Assembly (NCBI GenBank): GCA_002395525.1
Contig: DGXE01000075.1
Coordinates: forward strand, 1 to 43,128
Reading direction: 5' to 3'
Source of the DNA: Ruminococcus sp. UBA4240
GTDB lineage: Bacteria; Bacillota; Clostridia; Oscillospirales; Ruminococcaceae
DNA: 43,128 nucleotides
Below are positions 31,517-39,754 of this stretch, piece by piece. Under the pieces are notes generated by a model. The model was not told where the DNA came from. It ran no database searches and saw only the letters and a list, made by a program, of their open reading frames with translations. The translations under genes and the position numbers were made by a program. Numbering within the stretch: the first letter of the stretch is position 1; each line of letters begins with the position of its first letter.

Positions 31517-31725
31517 TTGGTATTATGTACAAAAAGGAATTTGCGGTGCAGGCTCCGGAGTACGTTGGCATGACTGCCTGAAAAGCGTGTCTCTCCTAAT
31601 TGTAAAAAAAATGTTAATTCGCATTAGGCGTATGAAATACATTTTTGCTGAGAATTGTCCGGGAAAATACCTGTAAATACAGGAAACACCGCCGTTTTAA
31701 TACTAATTGCATCACCGCTGCGGGC

Positions 31726-31754
31726 TTGACAAATCATGCAATGTATTGTATAAT
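31726..31754 (+). promoter_or_regulatory. sigma-A promoter of the rsmD operon
   Basis: Perfect TTGACA (31726-31731), 17-base spacer, perfect TATAAT (31749-31754). The leader to ATG 31852 is about 90 bases and contains a weak imperfect repeat of CACATGGAATCC-like sequence without a clear riboswitch fold. Confidence 0.88.
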
Positions 31755-31851
31755 TGACAGGAATAGGTATAGATCTGATAGCGGCCTTTTGCAGGCGGCA
31801 TAGCATGATACACATGGAATCCTTGTGTATCGGTACATAACAGGAGTATAT

Positions 31852-32412
31852 ATGCGTGTCATAACAGGAACAGCAAGGGGGAGGAAGCTCCACGCCCTTG
31901 AAGGGGACGAGGTGCGCCCCACCACGGATATGGTGAAGGAAGCCATATTCTCATCCATACAGTTTGAGATAGAGGGGGCAGTGGTGCTCGATCTCTTTGC
32001 AGGGAGCGGCCAGCTTGGCATAGAGGCTCTTTCAAGGGGGGCGAAGTACTGTCGATTTGTGGATATATCCGAGGATTCCGCACAGTGTACAAGGGAGAAC
32101 GTGGCAGCCTGCGGCTTTACAAAGGATTCAGCCGTGACAAAGGCCGACAGCCTTGATTTTCTGCGGAATGCCCGCCTTACCTTTGACATAGCCTTTCTGG
32201 ATCCCCCATACCGCAACGGGCTCATAGAAAAGGCACTCCCTCTTCTGGCGCCGAAGATGTCGGAGAGAGGCATCATAGTATGTGAGCATGAAAAGGGGCT
32301 TGTGCTCCCCGATGAGGCGGGTGCGTTCAGAAAGGACAAGACCCGCAGATACGGCAAGATAGAGGTAACCTATTACCGCATACCCGTTGTGGATGAGGAG
32401 GCGGAGGAATGA
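31852..32412 (+). CDS. rsmD: 16S rRNA (guanine966-N2)-methyltransferase
   Basis: A 186-residue AdoMet-dependent methyltransferase acting on 16S rRNA in the small-subunit head. Seen: MRVITGTARGRKLHALEGDEVRPTTDMVKEAIF-type family start, AdoMet loop LDLFAGSGQLGIEALSRGA, and catalytic DPPY in IAFLDPPYRNG. AGGAG lies 5 bases before ATG 31852; nine codons upstream in the same frame lack a site. Its stop overlaps coaD (ATGA, 32409-32412). rsmD-coaD is a conserved pair in Firmicutes. Confidence 0.95.
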   Translation: MRVITGTARGRKLHALEGDEVRPTTDMVKEAIFSSIQFEIEGAVVLDLFAGSGQLGIEALSRGAKYCRFVDISEDSAQCTRENVAACGFTKDSAVTKADSLDFLRNARLTFDIAFLDPPYRNGLIEKALPLLAPKMSERGIIVCEHEKGLVLPDEAGAFRKDKTRRYGKIEVTYYRIPVVDEEAEE

Positions 32413-32906
32413 TAAGGACAGCAGTTTATCCCGGCTCTTTCGATCCCATCACTCTGGGTCATCTTGACATTATCCACAGGGCGGCAAAGCTGTTTGACAA
32501 AGTGGTAGTGACAGTAGCGGTGAACCCGCAGAAAAAGCCCTCCTTCTCTCCGGAGGAGCGTGTTGACCTTATCAGGAGGGCGACACAGGGCATGGATAAT
32601 GTGGAAGTGCAGATATGCAGCACCCTTATAGTGGACTTTGCCAGAAGCATAGGGGCTGTTGCCATAGTAAAGGGCCTGCGGGCGCTTACTGATTTTGACT
32701 ATGAGTTCCAGATGGCTCTTGTCAACCGCAATATTTCCCAGGAGATAGAGACTCTTTTCCTCACCACCAGTGCGGAATATATGTTCCTGTCTTCAAGTGC
32801 GGTAAAGCAGGTGGCATATTACGGGGGAGACATTTCCCATTTTATCCCTGAGTGCATATGCGGGGATATACAGAAAAGGCTTCATGCCAATTCAACAGAA
32901 CAGTAG
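32409..32906 (+). CDS. coaD: phosphopantetheine adenylyltransferase
   Basis: A 165-residue nucleotidyltransferase making dephospho-CoA from 4'-phosphopantetheine and ATP. Motifs: AVYPGSFDPITLGHLDIIHRA (the T/HxGH nucleotide site), AVNPQKKPSFSPEERVDLI, VKGLRALTDFDYEFQMALVN, and LTTSAEYMFLSSSAVKQVAYYGGDI near the end. Length and order are typical. Translation is coupled to rsmD. A small GC hairpin (GGCGC-ACGG-GCGCC) follows the stop but without a T-run, so transcription likely continues. Confidence 0.97.
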   Translation: MIRTAVYPGSFDPITLGHLDIIHRAAKLFDKVVVTVAVNPQKKPSFSPEERVDLIRRATQGMDNVEVQICSTLIVDFARSIGAVAIVKGLRALTDFDYEFQMALVNRNISQEIETLFLTTSAEYMFLSSSAVKQVAYYGGDISHFIPECICGDIQKRLHANSTEQ

Positions 32907-32966
32907 GGCGCACGGGCGCCTTGTGAATAAAGTATAGCAAAGGCTTTATGCCTTACGGGAGGAATT

Positions 32967-33518
32967 ATGGCTGAAATAATGATCGAGGACTATCTTGACA
33001 GGATAGTTGACATCCTTGCGGCTGCAAAGCCTGTGCCCCTGTCCTTCAACGGTAACAAGGCCGTTGATGTGGATGCGATACAGGATGCAGTGGACAACAT
33101 AAGGGCAAATATGCCCGATGATCTGCGCCAGGCAAAGAAGATAGTCCAGGAGAGAAAGTACATCATGGACACCACCAATGAAAAGGCGGAGCAGATCATA
33201 ACCGAGGCGGAGAAGAAGGCAGCCGCCCTCACAGATGAGCACACCATCACCGAAAACGCCAGGAAGAAGGCTGCTGAGATCGAAAAGCAGGCAAACAATC
33301 AGGCAGCACAGATAAAGGCGGCGGTCGATGACTACATCATAAAGCTGCTGGCAAAGGCGGAGCAGCAGATAAACGGCATAGCTGCCGGCACGGATCAGGT
33401 GCTTTCCGATAATGAGGCACAGCTGAGACGTGCAAGGCAGAGCACTGACAATCAGATGAAGGAGTATCTTTCACAGCTTGCCACCATGAAAAACGCATTG
33501 AAGAACCCTGCAAAATAA
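32967..33518 (+). CDS. coiled-coil protein, DivIVA/ATP-synthase-subunit-like
   Basis: A 183-residue cytoplasmic protein with a short folded start (IEDYLDRIVDILAAAKPVPL, then DVDAIQDAVDNIRANMPDDL) and a long coiled coil from about 55 to 175 rich in Ala, Glu, Lys and Gln. The start pattern (AKPVPLS..., MPDDLRQAKKIVQERKYI) is that of a clostridial family found after coaD and loosely annotated as DivIVA-like or ATPase. It has no Walker motifs, so it is not an ATPase itself. GGAGG is 6 bases before the ATG. A structural or cell-division role is possible; this is inference. Confidence 0.8.
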   Translation: MAEIMIEDYLDRIVDILAAAKPVPLSFNGNKAVDVDAIQDAVDNIRANMPDDLRQAKKIVQERKYIMDTTNEKAEQIITEAEKKAAALTDEHTITENARKKAAEIEKQANNQAAQIKAAVDDYIIKLLAKAEQQINGIAAGTDQVLSDNEAQLRRARQSTDNQMKEYLSQLATMKNALKNPAK

Positions 33519-33534
33519 ATATCGGGAGGATAAT

Positions 33535-34962
33535 ATGGAACTTAAAAAGGTACATCTGGGGAAGCCCCGATTTTCCGTTGACTTGGGCGACGGCTCCGAA
33601 AGAGGAGAATATGTAGATCAGGACTATATCCTGCACACTCTGGGCAGACCTCACAGAGCAATAAGCCTGATGTATTGCTACTATCCCTTCGATGAGCAGT
33701 TCCCCGCAAGGATATCCGAGGTGATGAAGGATGCGGATGTGTCCTTTGCCTGGGACTATCCCTATGACGACTATTTCACCTACAAGGGGGGCATAGGCGG
33801 CACCACCGATGATGAGCCCTTCACCTTCATGCGTGACATCAGGCGCCACGGTCAGGATGTGAATCTTACCCTTACAGTGGATCCCAACTGCACGGATGAG
33901 CAGCTTATTGCCATAGCAAAGGATCTGCGTCCCTTCGGCAGGATGATGATACGCATAAACCACGAGGCAACAGGCAACTGGTTCTCCTTTACAAAGAGGG
34001 CGACCTACAAGGAGATAGGTGACTTCTTTGCACATTTTACCGAGATAATCCACGAATATGCCCCCAACGTCAAGACAGTTCTGTGTGCAGGCCTTGTAAA
34101 ACCCGGCGAGGAGAAGGCGGAGATGGAGGATGAGTTCCTGAACGCCATCAAGGCTGCCGATATCTGGTCGATAGATCAGTATATGGCGCTCCACTGGGGC
34201 TGGCCCTTTGATGTGGCACTCAAGGGGGGCAACACCTTTGCCCGCTACAATGTAAAAGAGGTATACGAAAAGGCAAAGGCCACCTTTGCACGCTACAAGG
34301 CTATTACAGGGGACAGCCGTCCCATGACAATGGCAGAGCTCAATGCCGACGGCGATGTGACCGGTGCCTACGATCAGGCGGCTATGCTGCAGGAGCTGGT
34401 GGACATCATGAAGGCAGATCATGCCGAGGAGTGGTTCACAGGCTTTACCCTTTACCAGTTCCGTGACAGAGGGCGTCTTGGCCTTGAGATCGAGGATCCC
34501 AACAATCAGAACGTGGGCATCCGTCAGCCCATACTTGACACCTATAAGGAGATAATCAACTCCGAGGACTTTGCCCCTGCCACCGAAGGCGGCGAGAGCG
34601 TACAGCTCCCGGCTGTTATGCGCTGGGGCGGCAGCGAGGACTCGGACGGCGTGGAGATACCCGTTCACATCGAGCGTGACCCCCATTTCTTCGAGATAAC
34701 CTTTGAGGACGAGGGAAACTATGTGATGGAGATAAACGGGAAGTGGTTCTACAGAAGCCCCAAGGCACACACCATCGACCTGATGAGTGCCTTCTACGAC
34801 GGGCATATCAATGAGCCCTGCGACATGACACTGAAGATATTTGCCCCTCCCGCCACAGGAGAGAATGACCCCTCACAGGGCGATGACTGGGCAGAAAACT
34901 ACTATTACACCATGGAAAAGATGCCTCAGATAAGGCTGGAATACGAGCCTGTGGTAAAGTAA
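33535..34962 (+). CDS. GH26-like glycoside hydrolase-fold protein, cytoplasmic
   Basis: A 475-residue protein with no signal peptide. Residues about 40-340 look like a TIM-barrel of the GH26/clan-A type: GRMMIRINHEATGNWFSFTK (His143-Glu144, compare RxxHExNGxWF, where Glu is the acid/base), VKTVLCAGLVKP, WSIDQYMALHWGWPF and SRPMTMAELNADGD with Glu268 at the nucleophile position. Residues 355-475 form a separate beta-rich domain (VMRWGGSEDSDGVEIPVHIE, YVMEINGKWFYRS) of unknown family. Lack of export is odd for a mannanase-like enzyme; it could act on an intracellular oligosaccharide or have become a binding protein. GGGAGG precedes the ATG, 17 bases after the coiled-coil gene, and the zinc-finger gene follows closely. 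Confidence 0.72.
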   Translation: MELKKVHLGKPRFSVDLGDGSERGEYVDQDYILHTLGRPHRAISLMYCYYPFDEQFPARISEVMKDADVSFAWDYPYDDYFTYKGGIGGTTDDEPFTFMRDIRRHGQDVNLTLTVDPNCTDEQLIAIAKDLRPFGRMMIRINHEATGNWFSFTKRATYKEIGDFFAHFTEIIHEYAPNVKTVLCAGLVKPGEEKAEMEDEFLNAIKAADIWSIDQYMALHWGWPFDVALKGGNTFARYNVKEVYEKAKATFARYKAITGDSRPMTMAELNADGDVTGAYDQAAMLQELVDIMKADHAEEWFTGFTLYQFRDRGRLGLEIEDPNNQNVGIRQPILDTYKEIINSEDFAPATEGGESVQLPAVMRWGGSEDSDGVEIPVHIERDPHFFEITFEDEGNYVMEINGKWFYRSPKAHTIDLMSAFYDGHINEPCDMTLKIFAPPATGENDPSQGDDWAENYYYTMEKMPQIRLEYEPVVK

Positions 34963-34977
34963 GGCGAGGTGCGGACA

Positions 34978-36171
34978 ATGGCTGAAGAGAAAAGACTTGT
35001 CGATTTTTCCGTTTTCAAGAAGACACGCTCATACGAGACCCTGACAGGGCTCTTTGAGATAGACTCAGTGCATCAGCTCATGCGCTTTGTCCCCTCAAAC
35101 GGGATGGAGCCTACATATATGCATTTTCAGGATGTGCTTGATGCGGATGTCATCATGACCGACTGTGAGGCGCCTACCAATGCATACCTTTCCGAGACCG
35201 AGCTGGAGGAGAACAAGGACGAAAAGGACGAGCACCCCTACTTCTCCGAATTCTATCTCTATGTCACCCTCAAGGATCCTGAGAGGACAAATGTCCGTAT
35301 ACCCTTTATATTCCAGAAGACCCTGAAGACCTCTGCTCTGGGCAAAAGGGCAGTGGAGGACAGCTATTCCGTCAGACGCTGGGTAAGGGGCTCCATGAAG
35401 GAGCCTGTGCTGGATACGGCATATGCCACTGAGGAAGAGATCCGCCGTCAGGAGGAACTGCAGCGCAAGCAGGAGGATCACAGCTCTGTGGTGTCCTGGA
35501 CCTGCCCCCGCTGTTCCTACATCAATCTCGGCATACGCAGCATCTGCATGAGCTGCGGTATTTCCCGTGCGGAAGCCATCAGGGAAGAGGGCGGCGTAGC
35601 AGATGTGAATGCAGGGCGTCCTCTGGTGCGTTTCTCCGTATTCGAGACCTCCAAGTCCTGCGAGATGCTCACAGGCATTTTCGAGGTGGATACTGTTCAT
35701 CAGCTGGTGCGGTATACTCCCAACAACGGCGGCTATCCCGTATATGCCCATTACCGTGACATACTGGATGTGGAAGTGGTTCAGAAGAACACCACTGTCA
35801 CACGTGATGATGATGTTCCCGAGGATGAAAAGACCGAGGACATCTACATGGTGGAGTTCTACCTCTATGTTATGCTGAATCTCCCTGACAGGGAGGCAAT
35901 GCGCATACCCTTCATATTCCAGCGCACACTCAAGGATTCCGTCCTTGGCAGACGTGCAGTCAACGACAGCAACATCGTAAAGCGCTGGCTCCGTGATGCA
36001 ATGCATGAGCCCTCCCGTGAGACCGCATTTGCCGACGAGGAGGATCTGGCAGAGATGGAGCGTGCCGAGAAGGATCCCTACGGCTGGAACTGCCCTCACT
36101 GCTCCTACCGCAACAGGGCTGTTCGCACCATATGCCTGTCCTGCGGGTATAATACCGTAAAGAAGAAGTAA
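34978..36171 (+). CDS. tandemly duplicated domain protein with two RanBP2-type zinc fingers
   Basis: A 397-residue cytoplasmic protein made of two copies of one unit. Each unit has a beta-rich domain of about 130 residues (9-143 and 218-345) with matching blocks (LTGLFEIDSVHQLMRF and LTGIFEVDTVHQLVRY; VRIPFIFQKTLK and MRIPFIFQRTLK; ALGKRAVEDS and VLGRRAVNDS), then a zinc finger (174-194 and 370-390) fitting WxCxxCxxxNxxxxxxCxxC exactly: Cys176, 179, 190, 193 and Cys372, 375, 386, 389. The beta-rich part resembles PH-like domains in DUF4428-type clostridial proteins, a tentative match. RanBP2 fingers bind RNA or proteins. ATG 34978 is preferred to GTG 34969 by the spacing of GAGG. It follows the GH26-like gene by 15 bases. 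Confidence 0.75.
   Translation: MAEEKRLVDFSVFKKTRSYETLTGLFEIDSVHQLMRFVPSNGMEPTYMHFQDVLDADVIMTDCEAPTNAYLSETELEENKDEKDEHPYFSEFYLYVTLKDPERTNVRIPFIFQKTLKTSALGKRAVEDSYSVRRWVRGSMKEPVLDTAYATEEEIRRQEELQRKQEDHSSVVSWTCPRCSYINLGIRSICMSCGISRAEAIREEGGVADVNAGRPLVRFSVFETSKSCEMLTGIFEVDTVHQLVRYTPNNGGYPVYAHYRDILDVEVVQKNTTVTRDDDVPEDEKTEDIYMVEFYLYVMLNLPDREAMRIPFIFQRTLKDSVLGRRAVNDSNIVKRWLRDAMHEPSRETAFADEEDLAEMERAEKDPYGWNCPHCSYRNRAVRTICLSCGYNTVKKK
35002..36147 (+). repeat. internal gene duplication (two domain-plus-zinc-finger units)
   Basis: Unit 1 spans about 35002-35559 and unit 2 about 35629-36147. Protein similarity is clear over the whole unit, while the DNA has diverged, so the duplication is old and not a recent repeat. 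Confidence 0.85.
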
Positions 36172-36177
36172 AAACAA

Positions 36178-36203
36178 ATCGGCACATGGAGCCATGTGCC
36201 GAT
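36178..36203 (-). terminator. bidirectional hairpin between the zinc-finger and SLOG genes
   Basis: An 11-bp perfect stem ATCGGCACATG/CATGTGCCGAT with a GAGC loop. On the minus strand it is followed by TTGTTTTT, so it should end the SLOG gene well; on the plus strand the tail is only ATCTTTC. Confidence 0.82.
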
Positions 36204-36226
36204 ATCTTTCAAGTATTGGGTAACTG

Positions 36227-36748
36227 TCAGAAGCCGCTGCCTGTTTCCGGCAGATCGATGCAGTGGATGTCAAGACCTGCCTTTTCCGCCAGGCGGACAG
36301 TCTGTCCGCTGCCGCTGTGCTCCTCCCCGAGAACGGCGATAAGGCGGGAGGAATTCTCGATCATGAACTGGTTGCGCAGCTTCATGCAGGATGGGGTGTA
36401 GGTCTCGCTCATTATGACAGTCTGCTCCGCAAAGGCGAGTATGCGCCCTGCCACCCATTTGTCCTTGCCCTTGTAGTATTTGCCGAAATCACGGTAGGGA
36501 AGGGCTGCCACGATGTGCAGATCCTTTTCAGCCATCATTTCAAGTACAGCCTCCCCCGCCCAGAGATCCACACCTCTCTGCATACCGGTGATGAAGGTGT
36601 CAAAGCCGTCGTTTACTGCGCTTTGTATCTCGGAGTAGATAAGGCTTTTGAGTACCTTTGTAACCGGGGAGCGGTCATCGCCGCCGTCGGGGAGCTTGTC
36701 GGGGCGGTGTCCCGTAAAGCAAACAGTTTTGCTTCTGTCTATTATCAT
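36227..36748 (-). CDS. SLOG-domain protein (DUF1273/YpsA-like)
   Basis: A 173-residue protein of the SLOG superfamily of nucleotide-binding Rossmann folds. Signature parts: KTVCFTGHRPDKLPDG at the start, GFDTFITGMQRGVDLWAGEAV, IVAALPYRDFGKYYKGK and the late glycine loop SSRLIAVLGEEHSGSGQTV. B. subtilis YpsA of this family affects cell division; SLOG proteins may bind NAD- or nucleotide-derived ligands. The start is the ATG at 36748, with TGAGG 7 bases away; the frame further upstream runs antisense into alr. It is divergent from alr across 33 bases. Confidence 0.88.
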   Translation of the reverse strand: MIIDRSKTVCFTGHRPDKLPDGGDDRSPVTKVLKSLIYSEIQSAVNDGFDTFITGMQRGVDLWAGEAVLEMMAEKDLHIVAALPYRDFGKYYKGKDKWVAGRILAFAEQTVIMSETYTPSCMKLRNQFMIENSSRLIAVLGEEHSGSGQTVRLAEKAGLDIHCIDLPETGSGF

Positions 36749-36781
36749 AATAACCTCACTTTTACAAAAGGAATCTTCATA

Positions 36782-38029
36782 ATGATGGATAATGAAACCT
36801 TCAGCTTTGCCCAGCTGAGCCATGCAATCGTATACAATGCCCTTAACGCCCGTGAAAGCCATCCCTGGCTCAGAAGGACATGGGCTGAGATACGTCTTGA
36901 ACGGCTGGAGGAGAACTTAACACAGTTAAAGCGCCTTGCAGGTGACACACAGATATGCTGTGTTGTCAAGGCAAATGCCTACGGCCACGATGACGGCAGC
37001 ATTGCATATTTCCTCTCACAGAGGGGCATATCCTTCTTTGCTGTGTCCAACGTGGAGGAGGCTATAACCCTGCGTATGTCCAATGTTCTGGGAGAGATAC
37101 TCATACTGGGGCATACCCCCTATGAATACGCAGCCGACCTTGCAAAGCTGGACATAATACAGACCGCTGTATCGGAGGAATATGCAGAAAAGCTTTCACA
37201 GAGAGCCGTTAAGGAGGGTGTGAAGGTCAAGGTGCATATGGCTGTGGATACAGGCATGGGCAGAATAGGCGTAAATGCCGCCGATGTTGATGCCGCTGTT
37301 TGCAGTGTGTGCAGATGTGCATCCCTTGAGGGGATAGAGCTTGACGGTATATTCACCCACTTTGCGGTGGCTGACAGCACCGCTCTCGATGATATCGCCT
37401 ATACGGAGCATCAGAAGGAGCTGTTCTTTGACGTGGCACAGAAGGTGCGGAGCAGGGGAGTCTCCCTGCGGCACTGCCACTGCCTTAACAGTGCGGGAGG
37501 GACGTTTGCCTATGATAAGCGCAGTACCCTTGTGCGCTTCGGCATCATGCTCTACGGCCTTACTCCCGACAGAGGGCTGACACTGCCCTGTGCCCTGTCT
37601 CCGGTCATGGATCTGAAGGCTGCCGTAAGCTATGTAAAGCCTGTCCGCAAGGGCACGTCCATTAGCTACGGGCGCACATTCACAGCAGACCATGATATGG
37701 TGGTGGCTACTGTCCCTATAGGGTATGCCGACGGCTACCCAAGAAGCCTTTCCAACAAGGCTCATGTGCTGATAAACGGCATGAAGGCGCCTATCGTGGG
37801 GCGTGTGTGCATGGATCAGCTCATGGTGGATGTAACACATATCCACGATGTGAAGGAGGGCAGTACAGTTACTCTTATAGGCCGTGACGGAGATGAATGC
37901 ATCACAGCGGATGACCTGGCAAAGATCGCCGATACCATCGGCTACGAAATAGTGTGCGGCATTTCCAAGCGAGTGCCCAGAGTTATTATGGAGGGCGACA
38001 AGGTCATCACCGTAAGGGAGTACTATTGA
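36782..38029 (+). CDS. alr: alanine racemase
   Basis: A 415-residue PLP enzyme making D-alanine for peptidoglycan. PLP-binding Lys is in CCVVKANAYGHDDGSIA; MAVDTGMGRIGV, IFTHFAVAD and SAGGTFAYDKRSTLVRFGIMLYG are family blocks; the second catalytic base Tyr is in ISYGRTFTADHD; VPIGYADGYPRSLS and VGRVCMDQLMVDVT complete the pattern. An extra N-terminal 35 residues (NETFSFAQLSHAIVYNAL) precede the usual start; this stretch is in frame and follows AAAGGA 10 bases before ATG 36782, so it is kept. No clear promoter is seen in the 33-base gap; it must lie within the SLOG gene. Confidence 0.94.
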   Translation: MMDNETFSFAQLSHAIVYNALNARESHPWLRRTWAEIRLERLEENLTQLKRLAGDTQICCVVKANAYGHDDGSIAYFLSQRGISFFAVSNVEEAITLRMSNVLGEILILGHTPYEYAADLAKLDIIQTAVSEEYAEKLSQRAVKEGVKVKVHMAVDTGMGRIGVNAADVDAAVCSVCRCASLEGIELDGIFTHFAVADSTALDDIAYTEHQKELFFDVAQKVRSRGVSLRHCHCLNSAGGTFAYDKRSTLVRFGIMLYGLTPDRGLTLPCALSPVMDLKAAVSYVKPVRKGTSISYGRTFTADHDMVVATVPIGYADGYPRSLSNKAHVLINGMKAPIVGRVCMDQLMVDVTHIHDVKEGSTVTLIGRDGDECITADDLAKIADTIGYEIVCGISKRVPRVIMEGDKVITVREYY

Positions 38030-38106
38030 TGTCACGTATCTGCATCTATTAAACCACAAATCTTCAAAAAAGTCAAGTTGAATAGAACATGACGGAGGAG
38101 TTCACT

Positions 38107-39639
38107 ATGGTATACGACAACAAAATACTCATCGGCAAAAGCGGCAGTGAAAACGTCTACATCTACCCCTCCATGGCAAACCGCCACGGGCTCATCGCAG
38201 GTGCTACCGGTACCGGCAAGACCGTGACCCTGAAGGTTATGGCAGAATCCTTCTCGGATCTGGGCGTGCCCGTGTTTCTTGCGGATGCCAAGGGCGATCT
38301 TGCGGGAATGGGCTTTCAGGGGGAAATGAACGACAATATCTCCTCCCGTGTGGAAAAGATGGGGCTTTCTGATCTGGGCTTCCGCCTTGACTATTATCCC
38401 GCTACCTTCTGGGACGTGTACCAGAAGGGGGGCATACCCCTCCGCACAACGGTCTCCGAAATGGGTCCCATGCTGCTGTCACGTATCTTAGGGCTTAATG
38501 AAACACAGTCTGCCATCATGACCATACTTTTCAAGATTGCCGATGATGACGGTTTGCTGCTTATAGATACAAAGGATCTCAAGGCCATGATCCAGTACGT
38601 TGGAGAGAACTCAAAGGAATACTCCCTTAAATACGGCAATATGTCAAAGCAGTCACTTTCCGCCATACTCCGTGCAGTGGTATCACTGGAGGCCATCGGC
38701 GGGGAGACCTTCTTTGCAGAGCCTGCTGTGGACATCCACGACTTTTTCGGCACATCCCTCACAGGCAAGGGCAAGATAGAGATACTTGACTGCCGTGAGC
38801 TGATGAACAGCCCCGTAATGTATGCCACCTTTATGATGTGGCTCATATCCGAGCTGTTTGAGGCTCTTCCCGAGGCTGGGGATATGGATAAGCCCAGGAT
38901 AGTCTTCTTCTTCGATGAGGCTCATATGCTCTTTGACGGCGCTCCCAAGGTGCTCCTTGACAGGATAGGTCAGATGGTAAAGCTCATCCGTTCAAAGGGC
39001 GTGGGGATATACTTTATCACCCAGTCTCCCCAGGATGTGCCCGATGAGGTCTTAGCTCAGCTTGGCAACAAGGTGCAGCACGCACTTCGTGCCTACACTC
39101 CCGCAGAACAGAAAAAGCTGAAGGCAGCTGCCATGTCATACCGTGCAAATCCTGATTTCGACACTTTGGAGGCACTCCAGAACTTAGGGGTAGGGGAGGC
39201 GCTGGTCTCCGTCCTTGATGAAACAGGCATCCCCACTGTTGTAAAGAAATGTAATATACTTCCCCCTCAGAGCCGTATGGGTGCCATTACCGACGGCGAG
39301 AGAGCAGGTGCCATAAACTCCGATAACCTGTACATCAAGTACAAGGACTATGTGGACAGTGACTCCGCCTATGAATTCATGGAGAGAATGAGGATAAATC
39401 AGGAGGAGCAGGCACAGGCGGCTGTTCAGGCGGCAAAGGCAGAAAAGGAACGGGAGCAGAACAGCAAGAAGTGGGGGAAGCTCGTTACCAACACCGGCAA
39501 GAGTGCGGCAGGCACAGCCGGACGGGAGCTTGGCAACACCCTTGGCAAGACCGTTGGCGGCTCCTTCGGCAAGAAGCTGGGGGGCAACATCGGTGCCACC
39601 CTTGGCAGAGGTCTGTTTGAGACTCTGTTCAAGAAATAG
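38107..39639 (+). CDS. HerA-like ATPase, DUF853 family
   Basis: A 510-residue P-loop ATPase of the HerA/FtsK clade (YjgR-type). Walker A is AGATGTGKTVTLKVMAESF (about 31-38), then VFLADAKGDLAGMGFQG, a Walker B IVFFFDEAHMLFDGAP, and an arginine-finger region LIRSKGVGIYFITQSPQDVP. The C-terminus (about 445-510) is Ala/Glu-rich then a glycine zipper (GRELGNTLGKTVGGSFGKKL), common in this family. These ATPases probably form hexamers; the substrate is unknown. The ATG at 38107 is preferred to 38089 because GGAGGAG (38094-38100) is 6 bases upstream of it. It is 77 bases after alr and may be cotranscribed. Confidence 0.9.
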   Translation: MVYDNKILIGKSGSENVYIYPSMANRHGLIAGATGTGKTVTLKVMAESFSDLGVPVFLADAKGDLAGMGFQGEMNDNISSRVEKMGLSDLGFRLDYYPATFWDVYQKGGIPLRTTVSEMGPMLLSRILGLNETQSAIMTILFKIADDDGLLLIDTKDLKAMIQYVGENSKEYSLKYGNMSKQSLSAILRAVVSLEAIGGETFFAEPAVDIHDFFGTSLTGKGKIEILDCRELMNSPVMYATFMMWLISELFEALPEAGDMDKPRIVFFFDEAHMLFDGAPKVLLDRIGQMVKLIRSKGVGIYFITQSPQDVPDEVLAQLGNKVQHALRAYTPAEQKKLKAAAMSYRANPDFDTLEALQNLGVGEALVSVLDETGIPTVVKKCNILPPQSRMGAITDGERAGAINSDNLYIKYKDYVDSDSAYEFMERMRINQEEQAQAAVQAAKAEKEREQNSKKWGKLVTNTGKSAAGTAGRELGNTLGKTVGGSFGKKLGGNIGATLGRGLFETLFKK

Positions 39640-39691
39640 ATAAACAGAAAGTGTCACTTTCATTAATGTTACGCAGAACAGGATATGGTGC

Positions 39692-39731
39692 AAAAAGCCT
39701 CTGAGCTCAGGAAAATGCTCAGAGGCTTTTT
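39692..39731 (+). terminator. bidirectional intrinsic terminator
   Basis: A 15-bp perfect stem AAAAAGCCTCTGAGC/GCTCAGAGGCTTTTT (39692-39706 with 39717-39731), 10-base loop. It ends both the ATPase gene and the convergent GNAT gene. Confidence 0.92.
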
Positions 39732-39754
39732 GTGATATGCATACATAAGGGGAG

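Larger units (their letters stand above)
31459..31851. other. 393-base divergent intergenic region
   Basis: It holds the regulator promoter and operator on the left and the rsmD promoter on the right. Between them (about 31520-31720) the DNA is AT-rich and I see no gene; a frame of 18 codons at 31525-31581 has no ribosome site. A small inverted repeat CCTGTA-AA-TACAGG lies at 31670-31683, of unknown use. Confidence 0.6.

Noticed and set aside
31525..31581. 18-codon frame in the regulator/rsmD intergenic region
   Set aside because: No ribosome site and it overlaps the regulator promoter; nothing else supports it.
36263..36781. In-frame extension of alr by 173 codons across the whole SLOG gene on the opposite strand
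   Set aside because: It is antisense to a gene with clear family motifs, has no alanine racemase similarity, and alr has a good ribosome site at its own ATG.
36227..39639. SLOG protein near a HerA-like ATPase as a defence island
   Set aside because: The SLOG protein is of the YpsA/DUF1273 type and the ATPase of the common DUF853 type, with alr between them; no nuclease or other defence effector is present.
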